Shown here in pieces: positions 1 to 5,138 of a stretch of DNA of 5,712 nt. The DNA comes from Elusimicrobiota bacterium. Its GTDB lineage: Bacteria; Elusimicrobiota; Elusimicrobia; UBA1565; UBA9628. The DNA is taken from NCBI GenBank assembly GCA_028865585.1, contig JAGWJU010000092.1:1-5712 (forward strand). The letters run 5' to 3'. A program made the translations under genes and the position numbers. The notes below the pieces were generated by a model. It made no database searches. It saw only the letters and a list, made by a program, of their open reading frames with translations, and was not told the DNA's origin. Within the stretch, counting starts at the first letter, position 1. Each line of letters starts with the position of its first letter.

Positions 1-773
1 CCCTCGTTGCCGGCGGCTTTCTCCAGGGTATCGAACGTACGCTTGGTGTTGTAGGCGTTGCCCAGGATGTCGAACTCCGCCCGATCGGCGAGCGCTTTTT
101 TGAGCCGGACGACCGTTTCATCATCTTCCGGTACATCCACGGAATCCAGAAAAAAGTTGACCAACCTGACGCCATAGGCCGCGAAATCGCCGGAGAGCTT
201 GGCGCCCATCGCGGCGGACATCTCCTCCAAATGCGCGGAAATCTCAAGCACGTTGATCTTCGTCTTGACGATGGTCTCCGCGATGTAATCCTTGGTCCGG
301 GCCAGGAGCGCGCCGCGGAAATAGTCCTCCAGAACGTCCAGCGTGAACTCCGGCAGCGTGGCGGAAAGCTGGGTGACGAAGGCGCGCGAGTCCGCCACCT
401 GCACGCCGAACTGGCCGAAGGCCCGCACCGGCAGGAACACCTTGAACTTGGGATCCTCGATGGGAATGGGCGTTTTAGTCCCCCACTTGACGTCCAGATG
501 AGCCGCTTTGTTGACAAAATAGATTTCCGCCGAAAAAGGCGTTTGCCCGCCGAAAGGCGCTTCGATAATCCCGCGCAGAAGCGGCAGGTTCGCGGTCTTA
601 AGCGTGTGCGTACCTGGCCCCAAAACATCCAACGCCTGCCCCCCCTTGAAAAAGATCGCCTCTTGGGCCTGATTGACGATGACCTGGGCGCCCCAACTCA
701 AATCCTGCGTCGGAAACTTCCAAACCAGGACGTTCGACGGCCCGTCGTATTTGACGCGATCAATGATGGCCAT
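1..773 (-). CDS. SPFH-domain (YdjI-type) protein, C-terminus cut by window edge
   Basis: I translated the minus strand by eye from ATG at 773 and found an open frame of about 257 residues to the window edge. The N-terminal part reads like YdjI/virion-core-type SPFH proteins: VIVNQAQEAIFFKGGQALDV (about residues 31-50), then LGPGTHTL and ANLPLL, followed by an SPFH/band-7-like body to about residue 215 and the start of a charged helical tail. There is no N-terminal membrane segment, so it should be a cytosolic or peripheral membrane scaffold, unlike classical flotillins. The start is the second of two nearby ATGs; it lies 9 bases after AGGAGG, whereas the first ATG (780-778) is only 2 bases from it and out of frame. 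From family knowledge, Bacillus YdjI works with PspA and membrane partners YdjG/YdjH in envelope stress. The upstream neighbour here, a zinc-ribbon membrane protein, suggests a comparable pairing (inference). The missing C-terminus often carries a zinc ribbon in this family, which cannot be checked here. Confidence 0.88.
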   Translation of the reverse strand, partial: MAIIDRVKYDGPSNVLVWKFPTQDLSWGAQVIVNQAQEAIFFKGGQALDVLGPGTHTLKTANLPLLRGIIEAPFGGQTPFSAEIYFVNKAAHLDVKWGTKTPIPIEDPKFKVFLPVRAFGQFGVQVADSRAFVTQLSATLPEFTLDVLEDYFRGALLARTKDYIAETIVKTKINVLEISAHLEEMSAAMGAKLSGDFAAYGVRLVNFFLDSVDVPEDDETVVRLKKALADRAEFDILGNAYNTKRTFDTLEKAAGNE

Positions 774-782
774 GCGGCATGT

Positions 783-788
783 CCTCCT
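783..788 (-). promoter_or_regulatory. Shine-Dalgarno of the SPFH gene
   Basis: A perfect AGGAGG on the minus strand lies 9 bases upstream of ATG 773. It decides between two ATGs, because the earlier one (780-778) would leave a spacer of only 2 bases and opens a different frame. Confidence 0.85.
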
Positions 789-808
789 AGAAAAATGAAG
801 CGCTTTTT

Positions 809-838
809 ACTGTAGCCCCGTTTCCGCTCGCCTGTCAA
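809..838 (-). promoter_or_regulatory. sigma70-like promoter of the SPFH gene
   Basis: On the minus strand a perfect TTGACA (833-838) is followed after 18 bases by TACAGT (809-814), which matches the -10 consensus at 4 of 6 positions. Transcription would start near 802, leaving a leader of about 29 bases that contains the Shine-Dalgarno. The SPFH gene can therefore be transcribed independently of the upstream Tim44-like gene. Confidence 0.72.
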
Positions 839-903
839 GCCCGCGGCGCGCCGTGTCCAGGCGCTTCTAATGTGCCCTGGTCTTCTGATCTTGGCGGCGC
901 GGG

Positions 904-950
904 AAAAAAAAGCAGCGCGACAAAAATGCCGCCAAAATGCTTCGGAGCAT
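904..950 (-). terminator. probable intrinsic terminator after the Tim44-like gene
   Basis: Starting 16 bases beyond the stop codon at 966-968, the minus strand carries a short hairpin (ATGCT/AGCAT arms within 937-950) followed by TTTT. A second possible stem (GCGGC at 928-932 with GCTGC at 912-916, one G-U pair) follows, and then a run of eight T (904-911). Each stem is modest. The T8 tract, the location between a stop codon and a new promoter, and the lack of any gene here make termination the simplest reading. Confidence 0.5.
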
Positions 951-965
951 GATTTTACGAGTCTA

Positions 966-2933
966 TCAAACTTCGGCCGAGCGGAGCGCGGCTTTGGCTC
1001 GCCGGTAAAGCGCGAGCCGTTCGGCGCGGAAAACGAGCCGCACGTCCGCGCGCGAGTAGCCGTAGCGGGCCGCGAACTCGTTCAAGAGCCCGGCTTCGGC
1101 CCGCGTAACCGGGCCTTCCATCAGAATGAGGCGCGAAAATCCCTGCAGGCAGGCCCGCGCCTCCTCCTTGTTTTTGGGGACCGGCATCCGCACTTGGCCG
1201 CTTCGCGCGGCATCCAGAAGCGCGGGGATTTTTTCTGGCGCGATGCCGTAGCGCCGCGCCAGGGCCGTCATCATGCCCTCGGTCTCGGGCGTCTGCCGGC
1301 CGTTCGCGGAAACGACCAGCGCCACCACGGTCAAGGCCTCCGCGGGTGAGAGCGTCTGGGCCCAGTCGTCGGCCGTGGCTGCGGACGGAGCGTCCAAGGC
1401 GCTTGCCGGCGGGGACCATTCGCCGATGGGGCGGACGTCTTCGACAACCCACTGCCTGGCGCCGTCGTTGAAAGCCGTCCCGCAATATTCGCACCGGGCT
1501 TGGTCCCTCTGCGTCTGCGGCGCGCCGCAGTTGGGGCAGCGCGATGAGCAGAGACCGGCGCGCGCCGCAGTCAAGACGCCGCTCTTGCGCTTTAAGACGA
1601 ACACGTGCTGCCGCAGGACGTTTTCCTGAAAAACCGCCGCGCCGCCGCGGCCCGCCCAGCGATCGCCGGACCACTTGACCAGGACATGCGCCCGGTCGAA
1701 CGGCGCCCCGGTTTCGACGCACTTGACCTCGACGGCGCCCACGGCGGACTCCCGGTAGCTCTCGCTTTTTGCCGTGATGTCGGATCGCAGCGTCGACATG
1801 AATTCCGGGGCGGCCACGGCCGAAACGGCGTCCGTTTTGCCCTCGAAGAGCGCCATCTGCCAGCGCCAGAACGCCACTGAAGCCCTGTCCTCCAGAAACT
1901 GCGCGTTCAAGGCCGCGTCCTTGGCGGCCAAATCCATAAAACCGGGGATATCCGTCTCGGCTCCGCGCGGCGACCACTCGCACTCCTGCGTGATCTCGCA
2001 AAGGACCCAATCGTATTCTCCGGAATTGACCCACGATTTGCAGCTCTCGCAGCGTCCGGCGTCCGCCAGCGAGAGCGGCGCGCCGCAGTTGGGGCAGCAG
2101 CCCTCGATGAGGCCGGAGCCGGAAAGCGTCTTGGCGCCGGGGCGGCGCAGGAAGGTCCAAATCTCGACGAACTCCTGCGGAGCGGAAGAGCCGGAAAGCC
2201 GGCTTCCGTCTCTGAGAGAAACGGTCTGGTCGGCGGCCGAGGCCCTGAAGCGGACGTGGACGGCGTCGAAGCACCGGTCGGACTCGAACTCTAGGATGTC
2301 CGCGCCCAGGACTTGGACCTGGCTCATGTCGTTGCGCTCGCCAAGGGCCTTCTGCATGTCGATTTGAATCAGAAAGCGCTCCATCACGCCGTCCGAGATG
2401 AAGGCTCTGGCCGGAGAAAGGTCCTGCCGGCTCCAGGCCGACTGGATCTTGAGGAACGCGTCCTGCGCGCGCTTAAGAAAGGCCTCCGCATCGAACTTGG
2501 GGTCGCGCGCCTTTAAAGCCGCGAGGCTCGCTTCCAAATCCTGCCGATCCTGGAGGTCCTGGCCTTGCGAGATGGCCCGGTGCATCTGCCCGGTGGTCGC
2601 CAAGACCGGATCAGTCTGGCCGTAAATTTGCCATACGACGTAGCCGATGACGAGCGTGAGCGGCAGGCCGACGACGGGATTTTGAGCGACAAAGGCGATG
2701 TACCAATACAGAAGGATGCCCAGCCCGCCTCCGCCCCCTCCCCCGGAAAAACCGCCGCCGGAGAATCCACCGCCGCCGAACCCTCCCGAGTAGCCGCCGC
2801 CCCCGCCCGCTCGCGCGTAAGCCGCGACCGCGCCGAGAAGAAGGACCGCGCCGGCGCCTAAAAAGGAAGCCGCAGGCGTTTTTCGCGCGTCTGCGGCTCC
2901 GGCGGTTTTTTTATTTCCGCCCTTTCGGATCAA
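966..2933 (-). CDS. membrane-anchored Tim44-like / double zinc-ribbon / TerB-like protein
   Basis: This 655-residue protein begins with a basic N-terminus and a hydrophobic segment (about 23-41, possible signal or anchor). A run of glycines (43-70) follows, then a membrane segment (about 71-104). Residues 150-270 resemble a Tim44/NTF2-like domain (AQDAFLKIQSAWSRQDL, then VHVRF). Next come a zinc ribbon (C280, C283, C295, C298), a second related region (335-460), and a second zinc ribbon (C466, C469, C481, C484). The C-terminal ~125 residues look like a TerB-type helical domain (EALTVVALVVSANGRQTPE). It is probably a membrane scaffold with soluble Tim44, zinc and TerB modules; no enzymatic motif is visible. 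The only available start is TTG at 2933, since no in-frame ATG or GTG occurs before the hydrophobic segments. That TTG overlaps the upstream stop by 4 bases and lacks a clear Shine-Dalgarno, so translational coupling is likely. The exact biological role is unknown; the link to SPFH-type envelope-stress systems is inference. Confidence 0.87.
   Translation of the reverse strand: MIRKGGNKKTAGAADARKTPAASFLGAGAVLLLGAVAAYARAGGGGGYSGGFGGGGFSGGGFSGGGGGGGLGILLYWYIAFVAQNPVVGLPLTLVIGYVVWQIYGQTDPVLATTGQMHRAISQGQDLQDRQDLEASLAALKARDPKFDAEAFLKRAQDAFLKIQSAWSRQDLSPARAFISDGVMERFLIQIDMQKALGERNDMSQVQVLGADILEFESDRCFDAVHVRFRASAADQTVSLRDGSRLSGSSAPQEFVEIWTFLRRPGAKTLSGSGLIEGCCPNCGAPLSLADAGRCESCKSWVNSGEYDWVLCEITQECEWSPRGAETDIPGFMDLAAKDAALNAQFLEDRASVAFWRWQMALFEGKTDAVSAVAAPEFMSTLRSDITAKSESYRESAVGAVEVKCVETGAPFDRAHVLVKWSGDRWAGRGGAAVFQENVLRQHVFVLKRKSGVLTAARAGLCSSRCPNCGAPQTQRDQARCEYCGTAFNDGARQWVVEDVRPIGEWSPPASALDAPSAATADDWAQTLSPAEALTVVALVVSANGRQTPETEGMMTALARRYGIAPEKIPALLDAARSGQVRMPVPKNKEEARACLQGFSRLILMEGPVTRAEAGLLNEFAARYGYSRADVRLVFRAERLALYRRAKAALRSAEV
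1517..1540. repeat. 24-base direct repeat, copy 1 (zinc ribbon 2)
   Basis: This copy is identical base for base to 2075-2098. On the minus strand both encode CPNCGAP, the first knuckle of a zinc ribbon, here the second ribbon of the Tim44-like protein. The identity includes the third codon positions. Confidence 0.85.
2075..2098. repeat. 24-base direct repeat, copy 2 (zinc ribbon 1)
   Basis: This is the partner of 1517-1540 and encodes CPNCGAP in the first zinc ribbon of the same protein. The two copies lie 558 bases apart in the same reading frame, consistent with an internally duplicated Tim44-like plus zinc-ribbon unit. Confidence 0.85.
2724..2807 (-). repeat. glycine-rich low-complexity tract
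   Basis: Codons for residues 43-70 of the Tim44-like protein give repeated GGGFSGG-like units, lying between the first hydrophobic segment and the following membrane segment. Similar Gly/Ser-rich linkers are common in exported Tim44-like and YgcG/TPM-type membrane proteins. The DNA is a degenerate GGN repeat and could vary in length by slippage. Confidence 0.7.
2859..2912 (-). terminator. terminator-like hairpin inside the start region of the Tim44-like gene
   Basis: A perfect 8-base stem (AGCCGCAG at 2868-2875, CTGCGGCT at 2891-2898, 15-base loop) is followed on the minus strand, after three bases, by TTTTT (2864-2860). It is preceded by an A-rich stretch (complement of T7 at 2906-2912). 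The shape is that of a bidirectional intrinsic terminator placed 32 bases after the barrel gene's stop codon. It nevertheless lies within codons 12-25 of the Tim44-like gene. It may end a share of transcripts (attenuation) unless ribosomes cover it. Confidence 0.5.
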
Positions 2934-3847
2934 AGGCCGAAGTTAAGCCCCGCGCCGATGCCGACGAAGTTCTGATTCTGCCCGCCGACCTGGGTGTAGC
3001 GCTCATAGAACGCGTGCACATTGAGCATCAGCAGGTTGACCGCGCCGCCGACCACGTAGGCTCCGGAGGCGCCTACGCCGTTCTTGAAGGTCGTGTGCGT
3101 ATAAGAAATATACGGCGTCACCAGGGGCAACAGGCCCATGGCGAGCTTCAAGCTCACGGAGGTGTCCGGGAAGCCCTGGACGATGGCATTGACGCCCTGG
3201 ATGATCTGCGCCTGATCGGCGGCGGAGCCGGCAATGCTGCCGTTATAGACCGATTTGGTGATGTCCAGGGTCAGGATGTTGTCCAAAAAGGCCGCGCCGG
3301 CCGAGCCGCGCAGGTTGGTTTGGCCGATTTTGGCCAAGCCCACGCCGGAGAGGTTCGCATTGGTCTCGTCGTAATGCATGATCCCGGCGCCCAAATCCAC
3401 GCCGGCCAAGCCCTCGGGGGCGGAGCCCATGTTGGTCAGGCCCGCCGCGCCCTGCGCCTGGTACTGCCGCAGGCGCGAGACCTTGCCCGTGCCGGGGCCG
3501 AAGCTCAGCGTCCCGTCGACGCCGTAGAAATTCTGCTTGAAGTTGGAACCCGCAATCCCCGGGGTCGCGCCGCCGGTCAGGCCCACGCCCCACAGGCCGG
3601 TGTCGTAGGCCGCGCGCAGGGAGTAGGTCTTGTAAGTCTGCCCGCCGCTCAAATCGGAATGGTAGGAGGAGAAGGCCGGCATGAGGTGAAAGGCCCCGCC
3701 GACGTCCACGGAGGCCTCGGTGCCGTCATAGCCGTGCGAGCCGGTCAGCTGGGTGAGCGAGGGCTGGATAAAAAAGGCGGCGGACGGCGACGCGGCCAGC
3801 GCGGCACTGATCGCAGCGAGGCCTGCCAGGGCAAAAAATTTCTTCAT
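2930..3847 (-). CDS. exported beta-barrel-like outer-membrane protein, function unknown
   Basis: This 305-residue protein opens with a clear Sec signal peptide: MKK, a hydrophobic core rich in Ala and Leu, and an SPSAA site with likely cleavage near residue 24. The mature part has no long hydrophobic helix. It alternates short amphipathic stretches with Gly/Ser/Asn/Tyr-rich turns (for example SSYHSDL, YKTYSLRAAYDTGLWGVGL, YISYTHTTF, VHAFYERYTQVGG), as expected of an outer-membrane beta-barrel. It ends in VGIGAGLNFGL, a strand-like tail, although the last residue is Leu rather than the usual Phe or Trp. I do not recognise a specific family. The start ATG at 3847 has AAGGAGG 8 bases upstream. 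Its stop overlaps the start of the Tim44-like gene, and the rhodanese gene lies 82 bases upstream, so the three may be co-transcribed. Solute transport or a structural envelope role are both possible. Confidence 0.85.
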   Translation of the reverse strand: MKKFFALAGLAAISAALAASPSAAFFIQPSLTQLTGSHGYDGTEASVDVGGAFHLMPAFSSYHSDLSGGQTYKTYSLRAAYDTGLWGVGLTGGATPGIAGSNFKQNFYGVDGTLSFGPGTGKVSRLRQYQAQGAAGLTNMGSAPEGLAGVDLGAGIMHYDETNANLSGVGLAKIGQTNLRGSAGAAFLDNILTLDITKSVYNGSIAGSAADQAQIIQGVNAIVQGFPDTSVSLKLAMGLLPLVTPYISYTHTTFKNGVGASGAYVVGGAVNLLMLNVHAFYERYTQVGGQNQNFVGIGAGLNFGL

Positions 3848-3855
3848 GTGCGTTT

Positions 3856-3862
3856 CCTCCTT
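3856..3862 (-). promoter_or_regulatory. Shine-Dalgarno of the barrel-protein gene
   Basis: AAGGAGG on the minus strand lies 8 bases upstream of ATG 3847. It fixes the start in front of the MKKFFALAG signal peptide. Confidence 0.85.
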
Positions 3863-3881
3863 GGAAATTTTCCCCGCCCGA

Positions 3882-3908
3882 GCCCTCCCCCGTGCATCAG
3901 GGGAGGGC
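3882..3908. repeat. perfect 9-base inverted repeat between rhodanese and barrel genes
   Basis: GCCCTCCCC (3882-3890) and GGGGAGGGC (3900-3908) form a perfect, very GC-rich stem with a 9-base loop. It lies 21 bases beyond the rhodanese stop codon. No T tract follows on either strand, so it is not a standard intrinsic terminator. It may instead be an mRNA-stabilising hairpin, a weak pause site, or one copy of a dispersed intergenic repeat. No convincing promoter for the barrel gene is visible in this 82-base gap. Confidence 0.7.
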
Positions 3909-3929
3909 CGGACGAGACGGCGGACAAGC

Positions 3930-4352
3930 TTAAGCGTTCTGCCCTTCGGTCGGGAAGGACTTGCTCTTCCAGTCGGCGATGCCGCCGGAGAGCTCCTGCA
4001 CGTTGAAGCCTTTCTGGGCCAGCGTCAAGGCGGCCTTGGGCGCCATGGCGCAGGTGATGTTCCAGCAATAAGTCACCAGCGTCTTGTTCTTGGGGAGCGT
4101 CGCGATGTGCTTATCGAGCTCCGCCAGCGGAACGTTCTTGGCGCCCGCGATGTGCTCGGCCGCGAAGGACTGCGGATCGCGCACGTCCAAGATGGCGACC
4201 TTGCCCTCGTCCCAGTCGCGCTTCAACTGGTGCGGGGTGGTTTCGTAGGCGAGCTTGGCGGAAAAATAGGCGGCGGCTTGGGTCGGCGTCGGAGTATAAG
4301 CGGCGGTCTTGGTGCTCTTGGTCGGATGCTTCCTGGTTGTGGTCGCGGGCAT
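3930..4352 (-). CDS. single-domain rhodanese-like sulfurtransferase
   Basis: This is a 140-residue protein with one rhodanese domain after a Lys/Thr-rich tail (residues 1-20). The landmarks are the DVRDPQSFAAEHIAGAKNVP segment (56-75), the active-site strand VTYC with the catalytic-position Cys96, and the closing GGIADWKSKSFP segment (123-134). The active-site loop is C-W-N-I-T-C, giving a second cysteine at 101, unlike the CxxGxR loop of GlpE-type enzymes but like a known subgroup with YCWNxTC. There is no signal peptide, so it is probably cytosolic. Rhodanese domains carry sulfane sulfur on the catalytic cysteine; the acceptor here is unknown. The start ATG at 4352 has AGGAG 8 bases upstream. 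The gene is divergent from superoxide dismutase, which hints at a shared role in redox or sulfur stress (inference). Confidence 0.9.
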   Translation of the reverse strand: MPATTTRKHPTKSTKTAAYTPTPTQAAAYFSAKLAYETTPHQLKRDWDEGKVAILDVRDPQSFAAEHIAGAKNVPLAELDKHIATLPKNKTLVTYCWNITCAMAPKAALTLAQKGFNVQELSGGIADWKSKSFPTEGQNA

Positions 4353-4360
4353 GGGCTTTT

Positions 4361-4365
4361 CTCCT
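4361..4365 (-). promoter_or_regulatory. Shine-Dalgarno of the rhodanese gene
   Basis: AGGAG on the minus strand with an 8-base spacer to ATG 4352 supports this start rather than any extension further upstream. Confidence 0.8.
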
Positions 4366-4377
4366 CTGGTTTGGATT

Positions 4378-4394
4378 CGAGGACACAGTCCTCG
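4378..4394. repeat. 7-base perfect inverted repeat in the rhodanese leader
   Basis: CGAGGAC (4378-4384) and GTCCTCG (4388-4394) flank a 3-base centre. If transcription starts about 7 bases after the TATAAT at 4403-4408, this palindrome covers roughly the first 18 transcribed bases. It could be a 5'-end mRNA-stabilising hairpin or a repressor site just downstream of the promoter. The sequence alone does not decide between the two. Confidence 0.65.
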
Positions 4395-4402
4395 TGCCCC
4401 CC

Positions 4403-4431
4403 ATTATACTACGAAAAACCCGGCGCTGGCT
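4403..4431 (-). promoter_or_regulatory. promoter of the rhodanese transcription unit
   Basis: The minus strand shows a perfect TATAAT (4403-4408). The -35 position at the usual 17-base spacing (4426-4431, AGCCAG) matches the consensus poorly, and no extended -10 TGn is present. A weak -35 next to a perfect -10 often signals activator dependence. The leader to the start codon is about 44 bases. Confidence 0.6.
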
Positions 4432-4439
4432 TGCAGCGC
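4423..4439. promoter_or_regulatory. candidate shared operator between divergent promoters
   Basis: The inverted repeat GCGCTG-gcttg-CAGCGC is perfect in its 6-base arms. It covers the predicted -35 hexamer of the SOD promoter (4431-4436) and the -35 position of the rhodanese promoter (4426-4431). A regulator bound here could control both genes. The binding protein is unknown, and a 6-base GC-rich palindrome could also arise by chance. Confidence 0.4.
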
Positions 4440-4459
4440 GCGCAAAGAGGTAAGATAAG
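4431..4459 (+). promoter_or_regulatory. promoter of the superoxide dismutase gene
   Basis: TTGCAG (4431-4436) is followed after 17 bases by GATAAG (4454-4459); each hexamer matches the sigma70 consensus at 4 positions. The start site would be near 4466, giving a leader of about 30 bases with the Shine-Dalgarno at its end. Confidence 0.5.
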
Positions 4460-4486
4460 GGCAGGCCCATCAACATTTTACGGCCC

Positions 4487-4491
4487 GGAGG
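4487..4491 (+). promoter_or_regulatory. Shine-Dalgarno of the superoxide dismutase gene
   Basis: GGAGG with a 5-base spacer to ATG 4497 fixes the start of SOD. The open frame extends far upstream (to 3753), but that part is only antisense shadow of the rhodanese and barrel genes. Confidence 0.8.
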
Positions 4492-4496
4492 ACGAC

Positions 4497-5108
4497 ATGG
4501 AAAAAACTGCAGAAAAAACGACCGCGAAGTATTCCCTTCCCAAGCTTCCCTACGCCCTGGACGCCCTGGCTCCCGAGCTCTCCAAGGAAGCCTTGGAATT
4601 CCACTACGGCAAGCACCACCAAGCCTATTGCAACAACCTGAACACCCTTATCGCCGGGACATCCTGGGAATCGATGTCTTTGGAGGACATTATAAGGAAG
4701 GCGGACGGCGGGCTTTTCAACAACGCGGCCCAATTCTGGAACCACAACGTCTACTGGGAAAGCCTCACGCCCAAGCCGGGCAAGGCTCCGGCCGGAGATC
4801 TTCTCCAGGCGCTCAACAAGCACTTCGGCTCCCTCGACAAGTTCAAGGAAGCCTTCACCAAGTCCGCCACGACGCTCTTCGGATCGGGCTGGACCTGGCT
4901 GGTGAAAAAGCAGGACGGCTCTTTGGCCATCCGCAACACGAACAACGCGGACGATCCGCTCAAATACGGCGAGAAGACCCTTCTGACCTGCGACGTGTGG
5001 GAGCACGCCTACTACATCGACTACCGCAACGCCCGCCCCAAGTACATGGACGCCTACTGGGCGCTGGTCAATTGGGACTACGCGGCGAAGAACCTCGCGG
5101 CGAAATAG
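4497..5108 (+). CDS. sodB: superoxide dismutase, iron type
   Basis: This 203-residue enzyme of the Fe/Mn SOD family converts superoxide to oxygen and hydrogen peroxide. Length is close to the roughly 190-210 typical of the family. The four metal ligands are present: His36 (in EFHYGKHHQAY), His83 (in AAQFWNHNVYW), and Asp166 and His170 (in CDVWEHAYYIDY). Gln79 in the N-terminal FNNAAQ motif, with NNADDPL instead of the Gln-containing MnSOD motif at 149-155, points to the iron form. Cambialistic metal use cannot be excluded. A short charged extension (about residues 1-10) precedes the conserved YSLPKLPYALDALAP start; there is no signal peptide, so it is cytosolic. It is transcribed divergently from the rhodanese gene, and an agmatinase-family gene follows after 30 bases without a visible terminator, so the two are probably co-transcribed. 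Confidence 0.96.
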   Translation: MEKTAEKTTAKYSLPKLPYALDALAPELSKEALEFHYGKHHQAYCNNLNTLIAGTSWESMSLEDIIRKADGGLFNNAAQFWNHNVYWESLTPKPGKAPAGDLLQALNKHFGSLDKFKEAFTKSATTLFGSGWTWLVKKQDGSLAIRNTNNADDPLKYGEKTLLTCDVWEHAYYIDYRNARPKYMDAYWALVNWDYAAKNLAAK

Positions 5109-5138
5109 CGGTTTAGCGGCCTCAAGCCCCGCAAAAGA

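Noticed and set aside
231..815. Plus-strand open frame opposite the SPFH gene
   Set aside because: The minus strand encodes a clear YdjI-type protein with a promoter and Shine-Dalgarno; the plus-strand product is Arg-rich with no motif.
870..1349. Plus-strand open frame crossing the terminator region and the Tim44 gene's 3' end
   Set aside because: No Shine-Dalgarno, no domain pattern, and it overlaps the real TerB-like coding end antisense.
955..2274. Long minus-strand open frame (439 codons)
   Set aside because: It lies wholly over the Tim44-like gene in another frame; its translation is Arg/Gly/Ala-rich with no domain pattern, typical of a shadow in GC-rich coding DNA.
2868..2912. Plus-strand terminator reading of the 2868-2898 hairpin
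   Set aside because: A T7 tract follows on the plus strand after 7 bases, but no plus-strand gene ends nearby, so only the minus-strand reading has a plausible role.
3863..3873. GGAAATTTTCC near-palindrome before the barrel gene's Shine-Dalgarno
   Set aside because: It is short, AT-rich in the centre and partly made of ordinary leader sequence; no matching promoter elements were found around it.
3014..4006. Long plus-strand open frame (330 codons)
   Set aside because: Antisense to the barrel gene and rhodanese 3' end, with low-complexity Gly/Ala/Arg/His composition. The minus-strand frame has a signal peptide and a strong Shine-Dalgarno.
3753..4496. N-terminal extension of the SOD reading frame
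   Set aside because: The family's conserved start, the GGAGG site before 4497 and the correct SOD length all place the start at 4497. The upstream frame is antisense to the rhodanese gene.
4470..5006. Minus-strand open frame antisense to SOD (178 codons)
   Set aside because: SOD on the plus strand has all catalytic ligands; the antisense translation has no recognisable motif.
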